64,000 bases of DNA, taken from contig NZ_PGFH01000003.1 of NCBI RefSeq assembly GCF_002797685.1, forward strand, positions 124,001-188,000, in the 5' to 3' direction. The DNA comes from Salinibacterium amurskyense (GTDB taxonomy: Bacteria > Actinomycetota > Actinomycetes > Actinomycetales > Microbacteriaceae). The notes under the pieces were generated by a model. It was not told the origin of the DNA and ran no database searches. It was given only the letters and a program-made list of their open reading frames with translations. The first letter of the stretch is position 1. The number at the start of each line of letters is the position of its first letter. Positions 36,250 to 45,434 of the stretch are shown in pieces. A program made the translations under genes and the position numbers.

Positions 36250-36277
36250 GTGGTGTCAGAGCAGGGGAGCGGCGCCG

Positions 36278-36895
36278 CTATTTAGCGGGGAGCTCGTCGT
36301 CGTCATCCTCATCGTCGAGAGGCGCGAGCGCTTCGTCGCGTGCTTTACCCGCGGTCGTGAATGCGCGGTCGATGGCGTTCTCGCCGCGTTCGCGCAGTTC
36401 AGCGAGTTCTTTGTTTGCGTTCTCGCGCACGTCTTCGGCTGTGTCGGTGACGCGGCCGACAGCACCGCGAGCGGTAGCCGAGGCGCGATCGGCGATCTCT
36501 TTGGCGGACTCTTTCGCGTTGTCCGCAAGGTCCTTGGCGGTTTCCTTCGCCGTGCCCGCGAAGTCCTTGGCAGACTCCTTGGCGTTCTCGGCAAGCTTGG
36601 TGGCGGTGGTGCGAGCAGTCTCGGCGAATTCGCGAGTGTTCTCGGCGACATCCTTTGCCTTCTCGCTGACAAAGCCGGGAGTCGCCTTAGCTACTGCTTC
36701 GGCCTTGTCGAGCAGAATCGGGCCCTGAGTGCGCGCGTAATCTTCGACAGACGTGCGTGCTTTAGTCACGCGAGGGCTCTCCCACACTTCGGTGGCTTTG
36801 CCCTTCATCTGGTCGTAGCGTTCACGGCCTGCGCGCGCGCCAACGACGTATCCAACAGCGATACCAAAACCGAGAATCAAGAGTCTGACGTTCAT
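36278..36895 (-). CDS. LEA/YtxH-like amphipathic repeat protein
   Basis: A 205-aa protein with one N-terminal transmembrane helix (about residues 4-20, GFGIAVGYVVGARAG) followed by a long Ala/Lys/Glu-rich region made of 11-residue near-repeats such as AKESAKDFAGT, AKETAKDLADN, AKESAKEIADR (about 100-140). The end is very acidic. This is the composition of late-embryogenesis-abundant and apolipoprotein-like helices, so a membrane-tethered stress or envelope-stabilising role is plausible but unproven. Confidence 0.75.
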   Translation of the reverse strand: MNVRLLILGFGIAVGYVVGARAGRERYDQMKGKATEVWESPRVTKARTSVEDYARTQGPILLDKAEAVAKATPGFVSEKAKDVAENTREFAETARTTATKLAENAKESAKDFAGTAKETAKDLADNAKESAKEIADRASATARGAVGRVTDTAEDVRENANKELAELRERGENAIDRAFTTAGKARDEALAPLDDEDDDDELPAK

Positions 36896-36931
36896 GTGCC
36901 CAGCCTACGGTGAGGTTGCGTTCTGCTCTAC

Positions 36932-38380
36932 CTAGAATGGCCGCGATCTCCACAAGTGCATGCACGCATAGCTGCGCCAGGGAGCCCACTGGCGTGAGTA
37001 CTGGGTGAGCGCTGTCGCGGTGGCGGGAAGCCCCAACTCGCCAGCACCTTGGCGCACAACGAGGTCACTGCTGAGCATGATGTCGGAGTTGCCGAGTACC
37101 CGCATTGCCATGTAGCCGGCCGTCCACGGGCCGATTCCGGGCATTGCTACAAGCTTTGCTGTGAATTCATCGACAGGGGTGGAGACATCCAACTCGAGCT
37201 CGCCCGACGCGATTGCTTCGGCAACGCCGAGGATGCTGGCGATACGTGTTTTGGGGCCACGCAAAACCTCGGCCCCGGATGCCGCCAACACTGCTGCGCT
37301 CGGGAACAGCCCGTCACTGCCCAGCTCGGTCACGATCCGGGCATGCACGGTGCGCGCAGCGGCAACCGAGATCTGCTGCCCGATGAGCGTGCGGAAGAGG
37401 GTCTCCTCGGTATCGACGCTGCCCGGCAACCGCATTCCGGGCACGCGGGCCACCGAGCCCGCGAGGGCCGGGTCGCTGCTGAGCGCGCGGTCGATCGCGA
37501 GCGAGTCGGCGTCGAGGTCGAAGAGGCGACGCACGCGGGCGACGAGCGGGGCGACATCCGAAATGGTGGCGAGCTGTGCTGTGCACGTGATGCCCTGGTC
37601 GCCGAGTTCCAGGCGCACGTGGGCGATACCACCGGGCAGACGGATGGCGCGCTCCAGGCTGGTGGCGCTGGCTGTCTCGATCCCCGCTACCGCATGATTC
37701 GCGAAGAACGTCATGAGCCCGGCGCCGTCGAAGGGCGCCCGAGTCGGCAACCGTAGGGTGAGGGCAGAAGGGCGCTCGTGTGCGGTCTGGGGATGCGCTG
37801 CTGCTCCGCGCCGAGCGAGCGTGCGCAATTGGCTTGGCGTGGTCTCGTACACGGCCTGGATGGTGTCGTTGAACTGGCGGATGCTCGAGAAGCCCGCAGC
37901 GAAAGCCACGTCGGAAATACTTAGTTCCGTTGCGCCGAGCAGTGTTCGGGCGGCTTGAGCGCGGTGCGCACGGGCGAGAGCGAGTGGGCCGGCTCCGAGC
38001 TCGGCGGTGAGCACTCGGGTGAGGTGGCGGCTCGTGTAACCGAGGCGAGTCGAAAGACCTTCGACTCCGTCGCGTTCGACGACTCCGTCGGCGATGAGGC
38101 GCATGGCGCGCGAGGCGAGGTCGTCGTTAAGGTTCCATTCCGGGGAACCGGGAACGGCATCCGGTTGGCACCGTTTGCAGGCGCGAAGTCCGGCTTCGTG
38201 GGCTGCAGCCGCGGTGCGATAGAAACGCACATTGCGTGGTTTCGGTGCCACGGCGGGGCAACTGGGGCGGCAGTAGATTCCGGTGGAGTGCACGCCCGCA
38301 ATGAACTGTCCGTCGAAGCGGGCATCCCGCGAACACAGCGCGCGGTATTGCTCATCGAAGCTGAGCGTGGGGGAGAGCAT
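36932..38380 (-). CDS. alkA: Ada-type regulator fused to AlkA 3-methyladenine DNA glycosylase
   Basis: A 482-aa alkylation-repair fusion. Residues 10-75 form the Ada zinc/methyl-acceptor domain with the four-Cys set GIYCRPSCPA and ACKRCQ; residues 85-190 are an AraC-type helix-turn-helix; the rest is the AlkA N-terminal domain and a HhH-GPD glycosylase core (MPGIGPWTAGYMAMRVLG with the following Asp). It should sense methyl phosphotriesters and excise N-alkylated purines. A C-terminal O6-methylguanine methyltransferase domain (PCHR) is not present. Divergent from the next membrane protein. Confidence 0.9.
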   Translation of the reverse strand: MLSPTLSFDEQYRALCSRDARFDGQFIAGVHSTGIYCRPSCPAVAPKPRNVRFYRTAAAAHEAGLRACKRCQPDAVPGSPEWNLNDDLASRAMRLIADGVVERDGVEGLSTRLGYTSRHLTRVLTAELGAGPLALARAHRAQAARTLLGATELSISDVAFAAGFSSIRQFNDTIQAVYETTPSQLRTLARRGAAAHPQTAHERPSALTLRLPTRAPFDGAGLMTFFANHAVAGIETASATSLERAIRLPGGIAHVRLELGDQGITCTAQLATISDVAPLVARVRRLFDLDADSLAIDRALSSDPALAGSVARVPGMRLPGSVDTEETLFRTLIGQQISVAAARTVHARIVTELGSDGLFPSAAVLAASGAEVLRGPKTRIASILGVAEAIASGELELDVSTPVDEFTAKLVAMPGIGPWTAGYMAMRVLGNSDIMLSSDLVVRQGAGELGLPATATALTQYSRQWAPWRSYACMHLWRSRPF

Positions 38381-38504
38381 GTTCTCACTCTGTCACTAGC
38401 TCGGCGCTGTGACCAGCGGAAATCAGACATCACTCCACCGTGCTTCCGTGCGGAAACCACGGCAATTCTCGTCAGAAATCTGGGGAAGCGACTACAGTCG
38501 CAGC

Positions 38505-39335
38505 GTGGAATCTTCGTGGACAGCCCTTACCGTCGTGGCCGCACTCTGGCTCGTAGCTTTTTCAGCGCAGGTCGCTGACTACGCAACGGCACGCTTCGAC
38601 CACTTGCGACTGGCTCGCGGTGTTCGCACGCGACTACGCCTGCATCCGGTGGCGTGGACCGTGCCTCTCGCGGGAATCGCCATTGTGGCGCTCACGATCT
38701 CGGCTGATTGGAGCACTCGCCTCTTCTTCGCCGACCCCGCTCAGGCTCCCGCCGCCATTCTGATTGCGCTCGGCACGGTGGTCGTCGCCGTGATTATCGT
38801 GGCCATCATTGCGGTCGTCGTCGTGCGCCCGCCCGCCGATAGCTACCGGCTCGTGCGCGACGAACTGCTCGAATCAGCGGGTCTGCGCATCCACCAAGAC
38901 CAGGTCGACGAGTTCCGCGCTCGCGTCACCGCCATCGACAACGCCACCAAAGCCCACCGTGCTGCGGATGCCGCCACAGTTTCAGCGGCCCTGCAACTGA
39001 GCGTGCGCACCCCGCATCGTCTCATCGCCCCCGTGTTGGCAGTCGTTCTTGTAGTGGTGTCTGGCATCGCTGCGGGGCAGGACTCGGCGTCCCCCTGGGT
39101 AGTGCTTGGTGCTGTTCTCGCGGTTGTGGTGAGCGTCGTTGTGGGAATTGTGGCGGCCCAGGCATCGCTGGCGCTCGCGATGTCGGTGCGCTCGACTCAA
39201 GACGTGTACCGCGGCGAGCTCATGAGCCTAATTGTGGAGGCGGAGCGATCGTCAAAGAAGCGCGTCGCGGGACTCGGCGACCGCGTCAATCGTGCGCTCA
39301 GCATCCTTCGAGAGCAGCAAGAGGGCACCAAGTAG
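38505..39335 (+). CDS. membrane protein of unknown function
   Basis: A 276-aa protein with about five hydrophobic segments: one at the N terminus, two around residues 45-110 (second VVVAVIIVAIIAVVVV), then, after a polar helical stretch (DELLESAGLRIHQDQVDEF), two more near 175-225. The C terminus is basic and polar (KKRVAGLGDRVNRALS). The GTG at 38505 is chosen because the product then starts just before the first helix; the ribosome site is weak and the start uncertain. Not recognised. Confidence 0.65.
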   Translation: MESSWTALTVVAALWLVAFSAQVADYATARFDHLRLARGVRTRLRLHPVAWTVPLAGIAIVALTISADWSTRLFFADPAQAPAAILIALGTVVVAVIIVAIIAVVVVRPPADSYRLVRDELLESAGLRIHQDQVDEFRARVTAIDNATKAHRAADAATVSAALQLSVRTPHRLIAPVLAVVLVVVSGIAAGQDSASPWVVLGAVLAVVVSVVVGIVAAQASLALAMSVRSTQDVYRGELMSLIVEAERSSKKRVAGLGDRVNRALSILREQQEGTK

Positions 39336-39374
39336 CAACGGGAGCTGCAGCGCCCGCACGCTAGTCTCGATGTC

Positions 39375-40616
39375 ATGACCGCGAGTGATCCTTCTTCCGT
39401 GACTCCTGACTACACGGCGGCATCGGGGCGCACCGCACCCAGCCCCACCGCGGCATCCGCTGAGATTGCGCAGGAAGCGCAACAGCACCAGTTGCCGCCC
39501 CACGTGCCGCAGCCTCGCGGCCCCGGCCTTCTTATCTTGGGGATCCTGGGCGTCATCGCGCTGTCTTTCGTGCTGCTCTTTGTGATCGTCTATGTGATCT
39601 CGGGCATCGGAACGGATGCCTTCGCGCTCGGTGGCATCTTGGCTATCGTGCCGCTGGCTGTGGTCTTCTTCGCGGTGCGATGGATCGACCGGTGGGAGCC
39701 TGAACCTCGCCTCGCCGTGGTCTTCGCGTTCCTGTGGGGTGCCGGCGTTGCAGTGCTCCTGGCGCTCATCGTCGGGGCTGAGATCGACAACGTCATCAAC
39801 GCTCTGGGCGGCCCCGGCCCGGCCTACGACTTCTTCTCTGCCGCCATTCAGGCGCCGATCGTTGAAGAGGCAGGCAAGGCCCTCGGCATCCTCGTTATCT
39901 TCTGGGTGGCTCGACGCCACTTCGACGGCCCGGTGGATGGTCTCGTCTACGCCGCGTGGATTGCCGGCGGCTTCGCCTTCACCGAGAACATTCTCTACTT
40001 CGGCTCGGAGCTTGCCAGCATCAACGGCAGCGGAACTGGCATCCTGCAAATGTTCCTCGTCCGCGGTCTGATGTCGCCGTTCGCGCACGTGATGTTCACC
40101 GCCTGCACAGGGATCGCGCTCGGCTTAGCTGTGCGTTCCCGCAGCAATGGTCGCGCTGTCGGTGTCTTCGCCGTGGGGCTCTCCCTTGCGATTGCGCTTC
40201 ACGCGCTGTGGAACGGTGCGCTCTTCTTCGTCAACGACTTCTTCGGCTACTACGCGATCGTGCAGTTCCCGCTCTTCGTCGTCGCCATTGTGATCGTGGT
40301 CTACCTGCGTCGTCAGGAAGCGCGGATGACGTTCGACCGGTTGGCCGAGTACGCCAATGCTGGCTGGTTCAATCAGGATGAGGTCGCCGTGTTGGCCACT
40401 CCGGCTGGTCGTCGTCAGGCGCTCGCGTGGGCAGCGCGCAACAACAAGCGCGCGGTGATGAAGGTCTACATTCAAGAAGCCACCCGGCTCGCGTTTGCTC
40501 GCCAGCGCATCATCACCGGTAGAGATCAGATCGGTGCCATTGCCGATGAAGCCGTTTTGCTGGGCGCCATCGTCGAAGCTCGGCACGCTCTTACGGGAGC
40601 ACAGCGAGCGCACTAG
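39375..40616 (+). CDS. PrsW-family intramembrane metalloprotease
   Basis: A 413-aa polytopic membrane protein of the CPBP/PrsW protease superfamily. Key motifs are the glutamate pair Glu164-Glu165 in APIVEEAGKALG, the FAFTENILYF segment, and histidines in SPFAHVMFTACTG and ALHALWNGALFF, all in membrane helices. PrsW cleaves an anti-sigma factor in Bacillus; the actinobacterial relatives have no assigned substrate. The last 95 residues are cytoplasmic. It follows the preceding membrane protein by 39 bases. Confidence 0.88.
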   Translation: MTASDPSSVTPDYTAASGRTAPSPTAASAEIAQEAQQHQLPPHVPQPRGPGLLILGILGVIALSFVLLFVIVYVISGIGTDAFALGGILAIVPLAVVFFAVRWIDRWEPEPRLAVVFAFLWGAGVAVLLALIVGAEIDNVINALGGPGPAYDFFSAAIQAPIVEEAGKALGILVIFWVARRHFDGPVDGLVYAAWIAGGFAFTENILYFGSELASINGSGTGILQMFLVRGLMSPFAHVMFTACTGIALGLAVRSRSNGRAVGVFAVGLSLAIALHALWNGALFFVNDFFGYYAIVQFPLFVVAIVIVVYLRRQEARMTFDRLAEYANAGWFNQDEVAVLATPAGRRQALAWAARNNKRAVMKVYIQEATRLAFARQRIITGRDQIGAIADEAVLLGAIVEARHALTGAQRAH

Positions 40617-40664
40617 CAAATTCTCTGCCGCGCGCGTCAGCGAGCCGTCGTTAGCCAGCGATCG

Positions 40665-41741
40665 TTAGCCAGCCATTCTGAGGAAGAACTGGAGGCCCCA
40701 TACCGCGATGAAAATACCAGCGGTGATGAGGGTCGCCGTGGGAACACCGCTCTTGAGGCGTTGACCGCGCGGCGCGACGAGATTCACGCTGCGATCGCCG
40801 ATAGTTTCGTCGGCGTAGTTGCGGGATTGGCGCAGAGCTTTCGTGCCTACCGTGTCGGCGATGCCCAATAGGCGACGGTGAACGGCGGGGTCGACAAGAT
40901 CGAAGGGCTTCGGCGAGTACACCAACAGCCAGCGATCAACGACTTCGACGTCGTAGGGGGCCGCTTTGTCGATGAGGAGCGCCATGAGGTCGGGCGTAAA
41001 AACGTACAGAGCGTCGCGTTCGTACGCTTTCGGGCAGTACAGCGTGAAGTGGGTGTCGAAGTCACCCTCGAGGCTCAGCGCCTGATTCTTTGCAAAGGTT
41101 TGCGGCAGATTGGTGACGCCGAACAGCTGATTGTTGGCCGTGGCATCCAACACCATATGGGGGAGCGCGCGATCGAGTTCGAGCGCGAGGAACCCCCAAT
41201 TGTGCGTTTGGCGGTTCTTTCCGGAGCCCGTGGTGTACCGGTAGTTGCCGTAATCGAGAGTGCGCCCGCTCGCGCTGCGAAAACGATTGTGAATTGAGCG
41301 ATTGCCACCCTGAGTGAAGATGAGCCCGGGATAGAACGCTGTGCTGTCGAGAGGCGAGAAGACGAGGTCGTTGTCGTCGGCAAACTTGTTCATGCGGTAG
41401 AAGCGCTGCCACGGTCCGCCGTGCTTGCGCCACGATTTCACGCCGACATAGCCGCCACCGACGATTAGCGCGAGCACCAGAAGGCTGAAGAACAGCACCG
41501 GGATCGCTGCGAAAAAATTGCCGCTCGAGAAAGCTGACTGAAACGAGCCGCCCACGATCCCCATGATGGGGGCTCCGAGAAAGAGTGCGAAGAACGCGAC
41601 AACCACCACGATCAGCACGATGGTGCCGGTGCGTTGAATGTGTGAGTATCCGAAGTGGTCACGGCGAGATGACTTGAACACTGCGACATCGTGCGGGTTC
41701 ACCGGATAAATCAACCCGGAATAGTCGATGGAACGCAGCAT
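40665..41741 (-). CDS. two-helix membrane protein with large soluble domain, unknown
   Basis: A 358-aa protein with two N-terminal transmembrane helices (about residues 40-62 and 79-101), a soluble domain of about 210 residues (DLVFSPLDSTAFYPGLIF, HNWGFLALELDRALPHMVLDA, YVFTPDLMALLID) and a last helix at the C terminus. Similar architecture occurs in DUF3137-type proteins, but I cannot confirm membership. The last codons lie in a small duplication (TCGTTAGCCAGC at 40648-40659 and 40662-40673). Its promoter region contains the 22-bp tandem repeats. Confidence 0.7.
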   Translation of the reverse strand: MLRSIDYSGLIYPVNPHDVAVFKSSRRDHFGYSHIQRTGTIVLIVVVVAFFALFLGAPIMGIVGGSFQSAFSSGNFFAAIPVLFFSLLVLALIVGGGYVGVKSWRKHGGPWQRFYRMNKFADDNDLVFSPLDSTAFYPGLIFTQGGNRSIHNRFRSASGRTLDYGNYRYTTGSGKNRQTHNWGFLALELDRALPHMVLDATANNQLFGVTNLPQTFAKNQALSLEGDFDTHFTLYCPKAYERDALYVFTPDLMALLIDKAAPYDVEVVDRWLLVYSPKPFDLVDPAVHRRLLGIADTVGTKALRQSRNYADETIGDRSVNLVAPRGQRLKSGVPTATLITAGIFIAVWGLQFFLRMAG

Positions 41742-42104
41742 CCGACCATCGTAGGTCGCGGGAGGCCTAGGGGAGCAGCCTCAATTCGGGGGTGATCACT
41801 GCGTTCGCAACGCTGGCGGGCAGCGTTCGCAACGCTGGCGGGCAGCGTTCGCAACGCTGGGGGGCAGCGTTCGCAACGCAGGCGGTCAGTCTGGAAGAAA
41901 CAGCGCGGAGCCGTAGCGGTGGGGCAAACCGGCCGTTAACAGACTCATCGCCCACCGGTGCGGCACTGCCTGCGACTCTGGTGAGCGATGAGTTTTAACT
42001 GCTTTCAGCGTGCCACTGACTTGAGCAGAGCGCAAGAGTTAATCGGCGAATTTATAGTCAAAAAGAGCGTACGATTGAAGGTCGCAATTTGGAGAGGACA
42101 CCGG
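41742..42104. other. 363-bp intergenic region between divergent genes
   Basis: No convincing gene: two short opposite frames (41767-41955 minus and 41792-41998 plus) have no ribosome sites and run through a tandem repeat whose 22-bp unit is not a multiple of three. The region holds the repeat at 41801-41888 and an AT-rich stretch with TATAGT at 42053-42058 that may be the -10 of the HelD-type gene. Confidence 0.7.
41801..41888. repeat. 22-bp tandem repeat, four copies
   Basis: Units run at 41801-41822, 41823-41844, 41845-41866 and 41867-41888. The first two are identical, the third differs at one position and the fourth at two. Each unit contains GCGTT-CGC-AACGC, a short dyad, followed by TGGCGGGCA. 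Units have no spacers between them, so this is not CRISPR; the period equals about two helical turns. Confidence 0.95.
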
Positions 42105-44375
42105 ATGTCATCGAGTGAGCTTGAACGCGAACGGGCGTACGTCCACGGCCTCTATCGCCGGCTGGATGCGCTGCGTAATGCCGCGCAAGAGCAGCTGGAA
42201 TCTGTGCGTCGCAGCGCGCCGGGTGGAACTCACCAAAATCGCTCGGAGCGAGACGCTTTCGCGCGCATCTACGAAGATCGCATCGGGCAGCTCCGTGAGA
42301 TCGACGAGCGACTGGCCTTCGGCCGGCTCGAACTCGAATTGGATGCCGACAGCGACACTGATTCGGAAGGCACCGCTGAGCGCCCCGTGCGTTACATCGG
42401 CCGTATCGGCCTGCGGGATGAAGAGCAGCGCCCCCTGCTGCTCGACTGGCGTGTTCCTCAAGCGCGAGCGTTCTACCAAGCAACCGCGGCGACGCCTCTC
42501 GGCGCGCGCGCTCGCCGTCACTTGCAGAGCAATGGTCGCGACATCGTTCGTATCGACGACGAGATCTTCGACACCGAGCTTCTTCACACCGATGCTGCCT
42601 CGCTTCAGGGTGAAGCAGCACTGATGGCGAGCCTCACTGCTGAGCGCACGGGGCGCATGGGCGATATCGTCGCGACGATTCAGGCCGAGCAAGACGCCAT
42701 CATCCGTTCCGAGCTTCGCGGCGCCCTCGTCGTGCAGGGTGGTCCTGGCACCGGCAAGACGGCGGTCGCGCTGCACCGTGCCGCCTTCTTGCTGTACTCG
42801 CATCGGGAACGGCTCTCGGCATCCGGTGTGCTCATTGTGGGGCCCTCGCGTTCGTTCTTGCGTTACATCGAAGCCGTACTGCCGTCGCTCGGAGAGACCG
42901 GTGTCGTGCTGGCGAGCCTCGGCCAGTTGTTCCCTGGAGTGGATGCCCGCCACGAAGACATCGACTCGGTGGCGCAGCTCAAGGGCTCGCTCGAGATGGC
43001 CGCGCTCATCAAGCGTGCGGTTCGTTCGCGTCGGGTGGTTCCGACCGAAACGCAGCGCATGGAAATCAATGGCGAGATTCTGGATGTTCCCGCCGACCTC
43101 ATCCGGGCGGCGATGCAGAAGGCGTGGGATTCGCACAAGCCGCACAACCTTGCGCGCGTAGTTTTCAACAAGGCGGCGATCGCGGGAATCAGCCGTTTGC
43201 TCGCCGACCAGTTGCGCTCCCACGGCAATACGATTGACGATGCTGACCAGAAGTGGCTGCGCGAAGACATTCGAACGGCGCACGACGTGAAGGTTGCGCT
43301 CAACACCGCGTGGATGCCCCTCACGCCCGAGAAGCTCGTGAGCGATCTCTACGCCCGCCCGGGCTGGTTGCGCAGCCTCACGCCCCGCTGGACGCCCGAA
43401 GAGCGTGACCTGCTGCGTCGTGAGCGCGATGCCCCCTTCACAATCAGTGATGTTGCGCTACTCGACGAAGCGGCAGAGCTTCTCGGCGAAGTCGACGTCG
43501 CTCAGACCGCAGCGGAGCGCGAGCGCAAACAACAACGCAAGCGCGACGTCGAAAACGCTGCCGCCGCCATCCGGAACATGGATGTCGAAGGCATGATCGA
43601 TGCTGAGACTCTCGCGGAGGGATTCGAGGCCAGTGCCGAGCGCGCAACCACGGCGGAACTCGCTGCGGCGGACCGCTCGTGGACGTATGGCCACATCGTT
43701 GTCGACGAAGCGCAAGAACTTTCGCCCATGCAGTGGCGACTGCTTGCACGCCGTAACCCGCTCAAGTCCTTCACGATTGTGGGCGATGTCGCTCAGGCCA
43801 GCGCGGCTGCCGCAACGAATAGCTGGGGTGCTGCGCTCGCCGCGGATATCGGTGATCACTGGCGACTCGAGGAACTCACGGTCAACTACCGCACACCGTC
43901 TCAGATTGTGGCGGTGGCCGAAGCGGTCGCGCTCGCCCACGATGTATCGATTACACCGTCGCGCGCTGTTCGCCGGAGCGAATGGCCTGTCGATGTCACC
44001 CTGGTCTCGGCAAGCGAGCTGGGTGCTCGTGTCAGTGATGTTGTGGGCGCTGATCGTGCAATTTCGAGCGACGGCACTGTGGCCGTAATCGTTAGTGATT
44101 CGCTCACGAGCAGCATTGTGGATGCTCTGCAGCAGTCCTTCGCGGGCGACGTGGGCGAGGGCGCTGCCGGCCTCAACAAGCCGATCGCCGTGCTCACTCC
44201 TCGCGAATCGAAGGGGCTGGAGTTCGATTCCGTTGTTGTCGTGGAACCGCAGCGCATCGTGGATGAGATTTCTCGTGGTGCTGCAGCTCTCTATGTGGCG
44301 ATGACTCGATCGACTCAACGTCTCAGCATCGTTGCTTCTCAGGGGTTACCCGAAGGTATTCCCACCCCGGAATAA
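42105..44375 (+). CDS. HelD/HelR-type RNA polymerase-recycling ATPase (UvrD/Rep superfamily)
   Basis: A 756-aa superfamily 1 helicase-like ATPase. The ATG at 42105 has GGAGAGGA six bases upstream; a frame opening at 41988 lacks a site. An N-terminal coiled-coil arm (ELERERAYVHGLYRRLDALR) is the part that enters RNA polymerase channels in HelD. Walker A is QGGPGTGKTAVAL (Lys near 218), Walker B is HIVVDEAQELSP, and the C-terminal motor has TPRESKGLEFDSVVV and YVAMTRSTQRL. It should release stalled polymerase from DNA; some relatives (HelR) protect against rifamycins. I saw no rifamycin-associated element upstream. Confidence 0.87.
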   Translation: MSSSELERERAYVHGLYRRLDALRNAAQEQLESVRRSAPGGTHQNRSERDAFARIYEDRIGQLREIDERLAFGRLELELDADSDTDSEGTAERPVRYIGRIGLRDEEQRPLLLDWRVPQARAFYQATAATPLGARARRHLQSNGRDIVRIDDEIFDTELLHTDAASLQGEAALMASLTAERTGRMGDIVATIQAEQDAIIRSELRGALVVQGGPGTGKTAVALHRAAFLLYSHRERLSASGVLIVGPSRSFLRYIEAVLPSLGETGVVLASLGQLFPGVDARHEDIDSVAQLKGSLEMAALIKRAVRSRRVVPTETQRMEINGEILDVPADLIRAAMQKAWDSHKPHNLARVVFNKAAIAGISRLLADQLRSHGNTIDDADQKWLREDIRTAHDVKVALNTAWMPLTPEKLVSDLYARPGWLRSLTPRWTPEERDLLRRERDAPFTISDVALLDEAAELLGEVDVAQTAAERERKQQRKRDVENAAAAIRNMDVEGMIDAETLAEGFEASAERATTAELAAADRSWTYGHIVVDEAQELSPMQWRLLARRNPLKSFTIVGDVAQASAAAATNSWGAALAADIGDHWRLEELTVNYRTPSQIVAVAEAVALAHDVSITPSRAVRRSEWPVDVTLVSASELGARVSDVVGADRAISSDGTVAVIVSDSLTSSIVDALQQSFAGDVGEGAAGLNKPIAVLTPRESKGLEFDSVVVVEPQRIVDEISRGAAALYVAMTRSTQRLSIVASQGLPEGIPTPE

Positions 44376-44393
44376 GGGTGGTCAAGGGAGTTG

Positions 44394-44425
44394 ACCCCCA
44401 CTCGGGTATGCCCAATAGTGGGGGT
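44394..44425 (+). terminator. hairpin after the HelD-type gene
   Basis: ACCCCCACT (44394-44402) pairs with AGTGGGGGT (44417-44425), with an inner GGG/CCC stem in the loop and TTT at the end. A probable terminator 19 bases after the stop. Confidence 0.55.
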
Positions 44426-44450
44426 TTCGGCGGATTCACAGGTTGGGCAC

Positions 44451-44544
44451 TATAGATCTAGAAGTTATTCCTCGGGGGAGGAACCTTCACTCGGGAGCGA
44501 TTCTTCGCCACGAGTCGGGCCGGAGGCGGGGGAGCCTCCGGCCC
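44451..44544 (+). promoter_or_regulatory. possible promoter and leader hairpin of the first NERD-like gene
   Basis: TATAGA at 44451-44456 resembles a -10 box without a clear -35. Downstream in the leader, GGGCCGGAGGC (44517-44527) pairs perfectly with GCCTCCGGCCC (44534-44544) around a six-base loop, 50 bases before the start codon. The hairpin could be an attenuator or stability element. Confidence 0.4.
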
Positions 44545-44593
44545 AACGTATTTCTGCATGCATCTCACTGCATGGAAGAGCTGGAGGGTCTGC

Positions 44594-45391
44594 GTGCCGC
44601 AGAATAACGATCTTCGCGGCCGGATCGCTGGACAGTCAGCCATGGCCGCCGTCATCGCGGCGCAAGCGCACCATGCGCGTCGCGGTCTTCTTGCGCGCAC
44701 CATCGGCCTCTCACCACTCACCGCTGAAGGCCGCGCGCACTATCGCGGGGCCGTCGGCGAGCTCCTTGTGGGGTCGATTCTTGACCATCTCGGTCACAGC
44801 TGGGACATTCTCCACGGAGTGCCTCTCGGGGAAACATCGCTCGATCACTTCGCCGTGGGGCGGGCGGGTGTGTTCGCTATTTCTGTCGTGAATTGTCAGG
44901 GAGATGATGTCGCGATCAACGGTGATGAGCTCGTTATCGCCAAGACCGTTAGCCAGGCCATTACGCAGGCGCGAGCTGCGGGGCAGCGTGTTGCCGCCGC
45001 TCTCAGCGCGGCAATGGGCTCACCCGTGAACGTCGTCCCGGTGCTCGTGGTCGTCGAGCCCGTCAAGGTCTCGACGCTAGCGGTGCCGGCTGACGTACGG
45101 GTATTGACGTCAATGCAGCTTGAGCAGTGGCTTCTGTCAGCGCAGGCAACGCTCACGGGGGAAGAAGTTGCGACCCTGTCGACGGTGGCCGAGTCAAGCA
45201 CTACCTGGCCCGCTCCGCAGCAAGCGACGATTGCCTCGCGCACGATAACGCGCGAATTCGTTCGCATCCACCACGATGTGCGTCGAGCGAGTGCTCGACG
45301 CTTCGTCTGGGTGGTGGTCGCGCTCGTGGGGACCTTCCTGTGGGTATGGTCACTAGCCTCCGTTTTTGCATCACTTGTCGTAGGCCCCTAG
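44594..45391 (+). CDS. membrane-anchored NERD-like protein lacking the nuclease ExK motif (paralogue 1)
   Basis: A 265-aa protein. The GTG at 44594 has GGAGGG five bases upstream and is preferred over the ATG at 44558. An N-terminal NERD-like (nuclease-related) domain covers about residues 45-150: GAVGELLVGSILDHLG keeps the Gly-Glu, and LDHFAVGRAGVFAI keeps the Asp. Where the family has an E-x-K, this one reads ISVVN, so catalysis is doubtful. One transmembrane helix ends the protein (about 240-262). A paralogue with the same layout lies at 48563-49396. Confidence 0.7.
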   Translation: MPQNNDLRGRIAGQSAMAAVIAAQAHHARRGLLARTIGLSPLTAEGRAHYRGAVGELLVGSILDHLGHSWDILHGVPLGETSLDHFAVGRAGVFAISVVNCQGDDVAINGDELVIAKTVSQAITQARAAGQRVAAALSAAMGSPVNVVPVLVVVEPVKVSTLAVPADVRVLTSMQLEQWLLSAQATLTGEEVATLSTVAESSTTWPAPQQATIASRTITREFVRIHHDVRRASARRFVWVVVALVGTFLWVWSLASVFASLVVGP

Positions 45392-45434
45392 CGCGTCGAG
45401 CACTTTCTTAGCTGTCGTGGGGCACGATTGGGGA

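Noticed and set aside
40648-40673. Duplicated TCGTTAGCCAGC at the end of a membrane-protein gene
   Set aside because: A 12-base duplication next to a stop codon is most simply a slippage event; no flanking element suggests an attachment site.
41801-41888. Possible CRISPR array
   Set aside because: The 22-bp units are directly joined with no unique spacers and there are no cas genes.
41742-42104. Rifamycin-associated element upstream of the HelD-type gene
   Set aside because: I looked for the GC-rich inverted repeat known from HelR-type genes and saw none; the upstream region is AT-rich near the gene.
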